Positions 54,986 to 62,114 of a stretch of 64,000 nt of DNA are shown piece by piece (position 1 is the first letter of the stretch; each line of letters opens with the position of its first letter). The translations under genes were made by a program, and so were the position numbers. The DNA is from Catenuloplanes indicus (GTDB lineage: Bacteria; Actinomycetota; Actinomycetes; Mycobacteriales; Micromonosporaceae): NCBI RefSeq assembly GCF_030813715.1, contig NZ_JAUSUZ010000001.1, positions 6,510,001 to 6,574,000 on the forward strand. The letters are read 5' to 3'. The notes beneath the pieces are model-generated. The model saw only the letters and a list, made by a program, of their open reading frames with translations. It had not been told where the DNA came from and did not search any database.

Positions 54986-55999
54986 CTAGATCTTGCCGGT
55001 GCCGGCTTGCGCGGTGACGATGGACTTCACCGAGCTGGGCGTGTCACAGGTGTAGGCGTAGGGGATCGAGGCGACGCTACCGCCGGTCTGACCGGCGCCG
55101 GAGTTGACCTTGTGGTTGTTGCGCGCCACCAGCGAGCCCGCGTCGGACGAGCCCTCACCCAGGTGGTACGGGTCCTCGACGTTCTCGAAGTAGTTGCACT
55201 CGACGAGCACGCCCGCGTTCTCGGTGGACGCGACGCCGTAGTCACCGATGTTGCTGTAGTAGTTGTTGAACACGTGCACCGGGTTGCCGAACCGGACCCG
55301 CGGGTTGCGCTGGCCGGTGCCGTCGAACCAGTTGTGGTGGTACGTCACCTTCAGCTTGCCCGTGTCCTCGGCCGCGTTGTCGTCGCTGTGCCCGAGCAGC
55401 ATGTTCTTGTCGTGGTCGTGGCTGTGCACGTACGACACGGTGATGAAGTTGCTGGTCCGCTTGATGTCCAGCAGCCCGTCGTACCCGTTGGCCATGTCCA
55501 GGTGGTCGAGCCAGACGTTCGTCGAGTACTGCACGTTGATCGAGTCGTCGGACGCGTTCCGGAAGTTCAGGTTCTGGATGATCACGTTCTTGGCGTTGGC
55601 GATGTTCAGGCCGCCGCCGGTGATCGTCGCGTTCGATCCGACACCGCGGATCGTCTTGTTCGACGCGACCTTCTGCATGCCGCTGATCGAGATCGTGCCG
55701 GACACGTTGATGACCGCGGCGCTGCTCGACTGCATGGCGCTGATCAGGGCGGACGAGGATGTGACGGTGATCGGCGGAGTGCTGCCGCCGCCGGTGGTGC
55801 CACCGTTCTGCGTCGCCCAGCCGACCAGGGCGGGAGCCGCGAGGGTGCCCGTGCCGGCGTCGGCCTGAGGCGTCTCCGCCGCGTTGGCGATCGCGCCCAT
55901 GCCGACCACGAGCGCGGCGGCCGTGAAACCGGCGCCGATCGCGAGGGGCAGGGTGCGGCGCCGCGACGAGCGGTGCCGGGCCGGAGAGTTGTCCTGCAT
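54986..55999 (-). CDS. Secreted pectate lyase, polysaccharide lyase family 1
   Basis: 337 aa from ATG 55999 with AAGGAGG upstream. The signal peptide has an RRR n-region and ends near AIANA. A parallel beta-helix follows, with WLDHLDMANGYDGLLDIKR, SYVHSHDHDKNMLLGHSDDN (Ca2+-binding acidic residues) and the catalytic Arg in GQRNPRVRFGNPVHVFNNYY. It cleaves de-esterified pectin by beta-elimination. A family different from the PL3 enzyme at 33251. Monocistronic and convergent with hemQ. Confidence 0.93.
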   Translation of the reverse strand: MQDNSPARHRSSRRRTLPLAIGAGFTAAALVVGMGAIANAAETPQADAGTGTLAAPALVGWATQNGGTTGGGSTPPITVTSSSALISAMQSSSAAVINVSGTISISGMQKVASNKTIRGVGSNATITGGGLNIANAKNVIIQNLNFRNASDDSINVQYSTNVWLDHLDMANGYDGLLDIKRTSNFITVSYVHSHDHDKNMLLGHSDDNAAEDTGKLKVTYHHNWFDGTGQRNPRVRFGNPVHVFNNYYSNIGDYGVASTENAGVLVECNYFENVEDPYHLGEGSSDAGSLVARNNHKVNSGAGQTGGSVASIPYAYTCDTPSSVKSIVTAQAGTGKI

Positions 56000-56416
56000 G
56001 TGCCGTTCCTCCTTCGGTGGGGAGTCCGGGGTGGGCTCCCCTCGACGGGAGGCGGTGACCCTGGGCGGCCGTGGGCGCGGCCGGATCCGGGCGGTTCGGG
56101 TGCGGTAGGGCCACCGCCTGGCGCGACCGGGGCTTCTGCCTGCCCGGCGCCGCGCCATGGGCGATATTTCCGATCCCGGAGTCATGGGCCGTTGGCCGGT
56201 TGTGTTAACGACTCCGAAACCTTCTGGCCCCACCGTAGGCAGCGGCAACGATGAGGGTCAATGCGCCGGATTTGCAGGTTTATTGCGGCAAATCCGGACA
56301 GGCGACACTGGCCGGTGCGCGAATGGTTCGTGATGCGCCCGGTTCGGTCCGGTTTCAGCCTAGCGCCCGGCCGCGGGCTTTTGCAGTTGATGCGCGTGGA
56401 TATGTGCAGGGGTGGC
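56000..56416. other. Divergent control region between the PL1 gene and the helical-repeat gene, with hairpin
   Basis: No gene seen. CCGGATTTGC (56266-56275) pairs perfectly with 56288-56297 around a 12-nt loop, in AT-richer DNA. GTTAACGACTC near 56203-56214 could be part of the pectate lyase promoter, but no consensus pair is convincing. Catabolite or pectin-responsive control is likely on family grounds but not shown. Confidence 0.4.
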
Positions 56417-56995
56417 ATGATGCGACGCATGCTCGACCGGCTCGACGACGTCCCCTGGCAGCGGCTCGGTCACGCCTACGGTGCTGCGACCGATGTGCCG
56501 GGACAGCTGCGTGACCTGCTCTCCGACGACGTGGAGACGCGGCGGGTCGCGATCTGGCAACTCGGTGGCAACATCGTGCATCAGGGCAGCCGCTGGCAGG
56601 CCAGCGCCTATGCGGTGCCGTTCCTGCTGGAGATCCTGGCCGGGCCGTCGCCGCTGACCGCGAGCGAGCGGGTCCGGCTGATCGAGTTGCTCGGCGAGCT
56701 GGCGATCGGCGATCCGTCGTTCTACGCGTCGGACGAGTTCCCGCTGGACGAACTCCGCGCGGACGCCGCCGCCGGCGCGCATCTGATGGCCGCGTTCGAG
56801 ACCGGCCCGTACGGCGGCGACGACTTCATGGATTTCCTGTCCGACCTGGACGAGCCGGACCAGGAGCGGCTCGGCGCCGTGTTGCTGCTGCGCGTCCACG
56901 AGGCGGTGCGCGCCGGAAAGCCGCTGCTGGAGCGCTTGCGCGACAGCGATCCCGCGCTGCGCGAAGCCGCCACCGGCACGCTGCGCTGGCTGTAG
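56417..56995 (+). CDS. Uncharacterised helical protein, HEAT-like repeats possible
   Basis: 192 aa from ATG 56417 (alternatives 56420, 56429), with AGGGG a few nt upstream. It is Leu/Ala-rich and acidic, and predicted all-helical from sequence: RRVAIWQLGGNIVHQ, YAVPFLLEILAGPS, RLIELLGELAIGDP and DPALREAATGTLRWL read like HEAT-type alpha-solenoid units. No signal peptide or catalytic motif. A protein-binding scaffold is a guess. It is followed 21 bp later by a minisatellite. Confidence 0.68.
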   Translation: MMRRMLDRLDDVPWQRLGHAYGAATDVPGQLRDLLSDDVETRRVAIWQLGGNIVHQGSRWQASAYAVPFLLEILAGPSPLTASERVRLIELLGELAIGDPSFYASDEFPLDELRADAAAGAHLMAAFETGPYGGDDFMDFLSDLDEPDQERLGAVLLLRVHEAVRAGKPLLERLRDSDPALREAATGTLRWL

Positions 56996-57015
56996 ACCGG
57001 CGCCGCCGCAGGCGC

Positions 57016-57205
57016 GCTGCGCCGGACGTTGGCCGGTTCGTCGCGTGCGCTGTTGGCCGGTTCGGGACCGGGCGGGCTGCGCCGGACGTTGGCCGGTTCG
57101 TCGCGTGCGCTGTTGGCCGGTTCGGGACCGGGCGGGCTGCGCCGGACGTTGGCCGGTTCGTCGCGTGCGCTGTTGGCCGGTTCGGGACCGGGCGGGCTGC
57201 GCCGG
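57016..57205. repeat. 60-bp exact tandem repeat (minisatellite), 3.2 copies
   Basis: The sequence is exactly periodic at 60 bp from 57016 to 57205. Each unit contains TTGGCCGGTTCG twice (TTGGCCGGTTCGTCGCG and TTGGCCGGTTCGGGACC), so it arose from an internal ~30-bp duplication. Perfect identity implies recent expansion. It stays open in several frames on both strands because 60 is a multiple of three, but no frame has coding features. Confidence 0.95.
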
Positions 57206-57267
57206 GTGTCGGCCGGTTCGCTGCCTGCAACGGGAGGCCGGACTGCCACCGACAGCGCTGCACCTGG

Positions 57268-57326
57268 CCGTAGGCCGGTCGACCGGGGCGGGCGCGCAAG
57301 CCCGCACCCGGTCGACCGGCCTACGG
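57268..57326. terminator. Very long bidirectional terminator hairpin
   Basis: A 20-bp perfect stem (57268-57287 with 57307-57326) continues, after one unpaired base, with 6 more pairs (57288-57293 with 57300-57305) around a 6-nt loop. It separates the helical-repeat gene and minisatellite from the convergent siderophore permease genes, ending 7 bp before the permease stop. Confidence 0.92.
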
Positions 57327-57333
57327 CGACGGC

Positions 57334-58362
57334 TCAGGCCCGGCGGCTCCGGCGTTGGACGATCAGCAGCGCCACCAGGTAGACGCCGCCGATCACGCTG
57401 GTCACGATGCCGACCGGGAGCTGGACCGGCAGTGCGTGCTGGGCCGCGAAATCGGAGGCGACCGTGAGCAGTGCGCCCATCACGGCCGCGGGGAGCACGT
57501 TCGGGCCGGGGTGCCGGGTGAGCCGGCGGGCCAGGTGGGGGCCGGCCAGCGCGACGAACGGGATCGGCCCGGCCATCGAGATGGCGGCGGCGACCAGGCC
57601 GATCGAGGCGAGCAGCGGGACCAGGCGGGTGGCGAACACGCCGACGCCGAGCGCGGTGGCGGTGTCGTCGCCGAGTTCCAGCATGGACATCCGGCGGTTG
57701 AAGGCCAGGATCACCGGTACCAGGACGGCGACGGCGATCACCATCAGCGTCACGTGTTCCCAGTTGCGTCCGGAAAGGTTGCCGACCTGCCAGGCGACCG
57801 CGCGCTGGGCGTCGTTGAGGACGGCGCGGGTGAGCATGTAGCCGTTGACGGCCATCAGCACGGTGGAGATGCCGACACCGACCAGCACCAGGCGATATCC
57901 GTTCAGCCCATGCCGTCCGACCAGCAGCAGGATGACCAGCGCGGTGGCGAAGCCGCCCGCGGCCGCGCCGATCGACGTGCCGACCGTGCCGCTCGCGGTG
58001 AGCAGGATGGCCGTGACGCCGCCGGTGGCCGCGCCCATCGAGAAGCCGATCATGTCAGGGCTGCCCAGCGGGTTGCGGCTGAGGCTCTGCATGACCGCAC
58101 CGGCCGTGCCGAGCCCGGCCCCGGCCAGGATCGCGACCAGCAGCCGCGGCAGCCGCAGCGTGTTGACCACGAACTCGGCGGCCGGTGGCGCCTGGCCGAC
58201 GATCGCGGTGACCACGTCGCCGATCGGCACCGCGAAGTCGCCGGTGGTGAGCGTGAACCCGGCCGCGACCAGCAGCATCACGGCCATGCCGAGAGTGACC
58301 CAGAAGGACCGCAGCGGTACGACCCGGAAGGCGCTGCGGACCGGAGCCGGTGAGGTCGTCAC
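57334..58362 (-). CDS. FecCD-family iron-siderophore ABC transporter permease (second subunit)
   Basis: 342 aa from GTG 58362, overlapping the stop of the other permease (GTGA). About ten membrane helices, with the family motifs LRLPRLLVAILAGAGLGTAG, MQSLSRNPLGSPDMIGFSMG and PHLARRLTRHPGPNVLPAA. It forms a heterodimeric channel with the first permease. No ATP-binding subunit gene follows: transcription ends at the 57268-57326 hairpin. Confidence 0.94.
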   Translation of the reverse strand: MTTSPAPVRSAFRVVPLRSFWVTLGMAVMLLVAAGFTLTTGDFAVPIGDVVTAIVGQAPPAAEFVVNTLRLPRLLVAILAGAGLGTAGAVMQSLSRNPLGSPDMIGFSMGAATGGVTAILLTASGTVGTSIGAAAGGFATALVILLLVGRHGLNGYRLVLVGVGISTVLMAVNGYMLTRAVLNDAQRAVAWQVGNLSGRNWEHVTLMVIAVAVLVPVILAFNRRMSMLELGDDTATALGVGVFATRLVPLLASIGLVAAAISMAGPIPFVALAGPHLARRLTRHPGPNVLPAAVMGALLTVASDFAAQHALPVQLPVGIVTSVIGGVYLVALLIVQRRSRRA

Positions 58363-59348
58363 AGGTGCACCACCCGGCGCGCGCGGACGATGGCGATGAA
58401 CACGATTCCCCCGATGACGTCCATGACGATTCCGACCTGCAGCTCGGCCGGCCGGGCGAGCACCCGGCCCAGCACGTCCGCGCCCAGCAGTACCACCGGC
58501 GCCAGCAGCATGCTGAACGGCAGCACCCACCGCTGATCCGGCCCGGTGAACGACCGCACCACGTGCGGCACCATCAGCCCGACGAACGCGAGCGGCCCGC
58601 ATGCGGCCGTGGCGGCACCGCACAGCACGGTGACCGCGATCAGCACCAGGATCCGGGTGGTGGCGACGCCGGCGCCGAGCGCGCGGGCGGTGTCGTCGCC
58701 GAGCGCAAGCGCGTTCAGGCTGCGCGCCAGGACCAGGCTGAGCAGGATGCCGCCGATGAAGAACGGCGCCAGGCTCCACAGTGTCGCGGTCTCCCGGTTG
58801 GCCAGCGAGCCGACCACCCAGAACCGCATCTGGTCGAGCGCGCCGCGGTCCGCCAGCTGCAACGCCTGCACCACACCGGCCAGCGCGAACTGCACCGCGA
58901 TGCCGGCCAGCGCGAGCCGGGCCGGGTTGGTGCCGGCCCGGCCCGCGCTGGCGCCGTAGACGACCAGCATGGCGAGGACCGAGCCGAGGAACGCGAACCA
59001 CACGTACCCGGACGGTGCGGTCACGCCGAAGATCGTGATGGCCAGGACCACACCGGCCGCGGCGCCGAGGTTGATGCCGAAGATGCCGGGGTCGGCGAGC
59101 GGGTTGCGGGTGAGTGACTGCATGAGCGCGCCGGACAGGCCGAGCGCCGCGCCCGCGACGATCCCGAGCACGGTACGCGGGATGCGCATCTCCCGGACAG
59201 TCAGCACGTCGTCCGGGTTGCCGCTGCCGCCGAGCGCGTCGAGCACGTCGCCGAGCGGGATGAAGCGGCTGCCGACCGCGATGCTCAGCGCCACCGTGAC
59301 CAGCAGCAACACGACGACGAGCAGGAGGCCGGCAAGGCGTTTTCGCAC
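58359..59348 (-). CDS. FecCD-family iron-siderophore ABC transporter permease (first subunit)
   Basis: 329 aa, about ten membrane helices. Motifs: RIPRTVLGIVAGAALGLSGA, MQSLTRNPLADPGIFGINLG, VGLMVPHVVRSFTGPDQRW (ATPase-coupling helix). Divergent from the binding-protein gene, and both flank an IdeR-like box, so iron repression of the whole set is likely. Confidence 0.94.
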   Translation of the reverse strand: MRKRLAGLLLVVVLLLVTVALSIAVGSRFIPLGDVLDALGGSGNPDDVLTVREMRIPRTVLGIVAGAALGLSGALMQSLTRNPLADPGIFGINLGAAAGVVLAITIFGVTAPSGYVWFAFLGSVLAMLVVYGASAGRAGTNPARLALAGIAVQFALAGVVQALQLADRGALDQMRFWVVGSLANRETATLWSLAPFFIGGILLSLVLARSLNALALGDDTARALGAGVATTRILVLIAVTVLCGAATAACGPLAFVGLMVPHVVRSFTGPDQRWVLPFSMLLAPVVLLGADVLGRVLARPAELQVGIVMDVIGGIVFIAIVRARRVVHL

Positions 59349-59388
59349 CGATGACTCCCTGATGAAAGACCCTGCGTTTCACGTTTAC

Positions 59389-59407
59389 TGAGGGAAGGCT
59401 AGCCTTA
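59389..59407. promoter_or_regulatory. IdeR/DtxR-type iron box
   Basis: TGAGGGAAGGCTAGCCTTA matches the 19-bp consensus TTAGGTTAGGCTAACCTAA at 14 positions by eye and contains a perfect 12-bp palindrome, AAGGCTAGCCTT. It sits in the 65-bp gap between the divergent permease and binding-protein genes, 6 nt before the binding-protein ATG. Confidence 0.72.
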
Positions 59408-59413
59408 CCTCTC

Positions 59414-60457
59414 ATGCGACACGTTCTTGGTGCCCGTACTTCCCGCCGCAGCCTCCTGACCGGAGCGCTCGGCCTCGGCGCGACCGCCGCGCTCGCCGCC
59501 TGTGGCGGTACGAACGACGACACTCCGTCCGCGTCCGGCAGTGCCGCCGCAGCGGGCCCGTTCACCTACACCGACGGCCGGGGCAAGCAGATCTCGCTGC
59601 CCAAGGTTCCCACGAAGATCGTCGCCCAGGTCGGCGCGGCCGCCGCGCTGTGGGACTTCGGCATCCGCCCGATCGGCATCTTCGGCCCGTCCACGAAGGC
59701 GGACGGCACCAAGGACCCGCAGGCCGGCAGCGTCGACCTCGCGGCCGTGACCTCCGTGGGCAACGTCTACGGCGAGTTCAACGTGGAGAAGTACCTCTCG
59801 CTCGCGCCGGAGCTGCTGGTCACCTGCATGTATGACCCGAAGCTGCTCTGGTACGTGCCGGAGGAGAGCCAGCCGCAGATCGAGCAGATCGCGCCGACGC
59901 TCGGCATCCAGCTGTCCGAGGTCGCGCTGCCCAAGGCGATCGGCTACTACGAGGAGCTGGCCGGCAAGCTGGGCGCGGACATCAAGACGCCGGAGATCAC
60001 CGCCGCGAAGGCCGCGTTCGACACCGCGGACGCGGCCCTGAAGACCGCCGCTGCCGCCGCGACCGCCGCCGGCCTGCGGGTCGCCGCGTTCTCCGGGAGC
60101 AAGGACACGCTGTACATGTCCATCCCGAAGTACAGCCCGGACCTGTCGCACTACCTGGCGCAGGGCGTGCCGCTGACCGTGCCGACCAAGCCGGACAGCG
60201 AGGGCGCCTGGTGGGAGTCGCTGAGCTGGGAGAACGCGGCCAAGTACCCGGTCGATGTGATCCTCTACGACGCTCGCACCCAGGCGCTGCCGAGCGCCGA
60301 GCTGATCAAGACGCAGCCGGCCTGGGCGCAGCTTCCGGCCGTCAAGGCGGGCCAGATCGTCGACTGGTACTCCGAGGCGCAGTACAGCTACCAGGGCTAC
60401 ACGCCCGCGCTGACCGAGCTGGCCGCCAAGCTTCCGACGTTCAAGAAGGTCGCCTGA
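59414..60457 (+). CDS. Iron-siderophore ABC transporter substrate-binding lipoprotein
   Basis: 347 aa. The signal peptide carries a twin-arginine motif (SRRSLLTGAL) and a lipobox LAAC with acyl-acceptor C30, so it is probably Tat-exported and lipid-anchored. The two lobes of a class III (FepB/BtuF-like) fold are visible from FTYTDGRGKQISLPKVPTKI to DWYSEAQYSYQGYTPALTEL. It should deliver ferric siderophore to the FecCD permeases. No siderophore-biosynthesis genes lie in the window. Confidence 0.93.
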   Translation: MRHVLGARTSRRSLLTGALGLGATAALAACGGTNDDTPSASGSAAAAGPFTYTDGRGKQISLPKVPTKIVAQVGAAAALWDFGIRPIGIFGPSTKADGTKDPQAGSVDLAAVTSVGNVYGEFNVEKYLSLAPELLVTCMYDPKLLWYVPEESQPQIEQIAPTLGIQLSEVALPKAIGYYEELAGKLGADIKTPEITAAKAAFDTADAALKTAAAAATAAGLRVAAFSGSKDTLYMSIPKYSPDLSHYLAQGVPLTVPTKPDSEGAWWESLSWENAAKYPVDVILYDARTQALPSAELIKTQPAWAQLPAVKAGQIVDWYSEAQYSYQGYTPALTELAAKLPTFKKVA

Positions 60458-60464
60458 TTTCGTA

Positions 60465-60512
60465 CCCCCGTCTGGCTCGTTGATCTTATGAAGGAACCGA
60501 GCCAGGCGGGGG
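60465..60512 (+). terminator. Terminator after the binding-protein gene
   Basis: A 15-pair stem (60465-60479 with 60498-60512, one G-T) and an 18-nt loop, starting 7 nt after the stop codon. The in-frame ATG at 60488 of the next gene lies in this loop, arguing that the next gene starts later, at 60521. Confidence 0.82.
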
Positions 60513-60520
60513 GGCCACGC

Positions 60521-60799
60521 GTGATCAAGCGCAGCAGGTTGTTCGGCGGTAAGACCAGGGTCACGTTCTGCCTGCCCGCGGACCACCCGGGCGGGACGGT
60601 CAGCGTGGTCGGCTGTTTCAACGGCTGGGAACCCGGCCGGCACGAGCTGCTGCCGCGGCGCGGTGGCATCCGGTCCGTGAGCCTGCCGCTCGGGCCCGGC
60701 CGTTACCACTTCCGCTACCTCGCCACCGGCGGCGTCTGGCTCGACGACGAGCACGCGGACGCGGTCATCGACGGACTCGGCTGCCGTCTGGATCTGTGA
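60521..60799 (+). CDS. Stand-alone isoamylase early-set (E-set / CBM48-like) domain protein
   Basis: 92 aa from GTG 60521; the ATG at 60488 lies inside the upstream terminator. TRVTFCLPADHPGGTVSVVG, CFNGWEPGRHEL and GRYHFRYLATGGVWLDDEHA are the carbohydrate-binding beta-sandwich found at the front of glycogen branching and debranching enzymes and in AMPK beta. No catalytic domain is attached. It may bind glycogen or maltodextrin as a regulator. Monocistronic by spacing. Confidence 0.85.
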   Translation: MIKRSRLFGGKTRVTFCLPADHPGGTVSVVGCFNGWEPGRHELLPRRGGIRSVSLPLGPGRYHFRYLATGGVWLDDEHADAVIDGLGCRLDL

Positions 60800-60875
60800 C
60801 GTTCGCTCCGGCCGTTCCCGGGGAAACCCGATCGTGCGGCAAGATCGAGGCTGACGGCCCGACAAGGAGAGCGCG

Positions 60876-61877
60876 ATGGTGCGGTTCGGATACAAGGCTT
60901 CCGCGGAGCAGTTCAGCCCGACGGAACTGCTCGACTTCACGGTCCAGGCGGAGGAGTCCGGTTTCGACTCCGTCTTCATCAGCGACCACCTGCAGCCGTG
61001 GCGGCACACGCACGGCCACGCACCGGCCGCGCTGCCCTGGCTGGGCGCCGCACTTGCCCGGACCAGCCGCGTCGCCATCGGCACCAGCGTGCTGACCCCG
61101 ACGTTCCGCTACCACCCCGCGATGATCGCGCAGGCGTTCGCCACGCTCGGCCTGATCGCGCCGGGCAGGGTGATCCTCGGTGTCGGCAGCGGCGAGTCAC
61201 TGAACGAGGTACCGCTCGGCACCGCCTGGCCGGAACCGAAGGAGCGCTTCGCGCGCCTCAAGGAGGCGGTCACGCTGATCAAGCAGCTGTGGGCCGAGGA
61301 CCGGGTCGATTTCGAGGGCACGTACTACCGCACCGAGAAGGCCACCGTCTACGACAAGCCGGACACGCCGGTTCCGCTCTACATCGGCGCGTCCGGGCCG
61401 GCCGCCACCCGGATGGCCGGCCGCGTCGCCGACGGCTTCATCACCACCAGCGGCAAGGGCCACGATCTCTACACCGGTACGCTGCTGCCCGCGCTCACCG
61501 AGGGCGCCGGCAAGGCCGGCCGCACGCTCGACGACCTGGATCTGATGATCGAGGTCAAGGTCTCGTTCGACCACGACGCCGACCGCGCGCTCAACGACAC
61601 CCACCACTGGGCCGCGCTCGCGCTCTCCCCCGAGGAGAAGACCGGCGTCGAGGACCCGATCGAAATGGAACGCCTGGCCGACGCGCTTCCCGTGGAGCGC
61701 TCCGCGAAGCGCTTCATCGTCTCCACCGACCCGGACGAGCACGTGGCGAAGATCCAGGAATACATCGACATGGGCTTCAAGCACCTGGTCTTCCACGGTC
61801 CCGGCCCGGACCAGTCCCGATTCATCGACGTCTACGGCAAGGAGATCCTTCCGCGCCTGCGCACGAAGAACGCGTAG
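60876..61877 (+). CDS. fgd: F420-dependent glucose-6-phosphate dehydrogenase
   Basis: 333 aa luciferase-like TIM barrel. FISDHLQPWRHTHGHAPAAL holds the catalytic His (H38 here, His40 in M. tuberculosis FGD1) and Trp; LGVGSGESLNEVPLG holds the catalytic Glu; FKHLVFHGPGPDQSRFIDVY is the conserved end. It oxidises glucose 6-phosphate and makes F420H2, implying coenzyme F420 in this organism. Followed by two hairpins. Confidence 0.94.
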   Translation: MVRFGYKASAEQFSPTELLDFTVQAEESGFDSVFISDHLQPWRHTHGHAPAALPWLGAALARTSRVAIGTSVLTPTFRYHPAMIAQAFATLGLIAPGRVILGVGSGESLNEVPLGTAWPEPKERFARLKEAVTLIKQLWAEDRVDFEGTYYRTEKATVYDKPDTPVPLYIGASGPAATRMAGRVADGFITTSGKGHDLYTGTLLPALTEGAGKAGRTLDDLDLMIEVKVSFDHDADRALNDTHHWAALALSPEEKTGVEDPIEMERLADALPVERSAKRFIVSTDPDEHVAKIQEYIDMGFKHLVFHGPGPDQSRFIDVYGKEILPRLRTKNA

Positions 61878-61884
61878 AAAGGCC

Positions 61885-61905
61885 TTCCCGCTTCCGGTGC
61901 GGGAA
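61885..61905 (+). terminator. First hairpin after fgd
   Basis: TTCCCGC (61885-61891) pairs with 61899-61905 around TTCCGGT, 7 nt after the stop. It contains the CTTCCCGCTTCCGG head of the dispersed 3'-end repeat without the rest of the element. Confidence 0.6.
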
Positions 61906-61952
61906 CACGCGGGTTGCGTCGCTGCCCGGGTACCCCGATCGAATGGTGGCCG

Positions 61953-61982
61953 CCCCGCAAGTCCCTCATAAGACTTGCGGGG
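61953..61982 (+). terminator. Second hairpin after fgd
   Basis: An 11-bp perfect stem (61953-61963 with 61972-61982) and an 8-nt loop, between fgd and the GGDEF-EAL gene. Nothing else is seen in 61878-62114. Confidence 0.72.
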
Positions 61983-62114
61983 ACCCACCGTCACCCTGTG
62001 CCCCGCTAGGGTTACGACCGCACCTACGGCGCGTGCTTCGCGACGGCCAAGGGGCACGGTCGGGCGAGCGGCCGGGCCGCCGCACGCGAGGGCCGCCTGA
62101 CGCCGAGGAGGCCT

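Noticed and set aside
57334-59565. A 743-codon minus-strand frame through both permease genes
   Set aside because: Only the last 342 codons are the second permease; the rest is an out-of-frame shadow of the first permease, which has its own start and stop.
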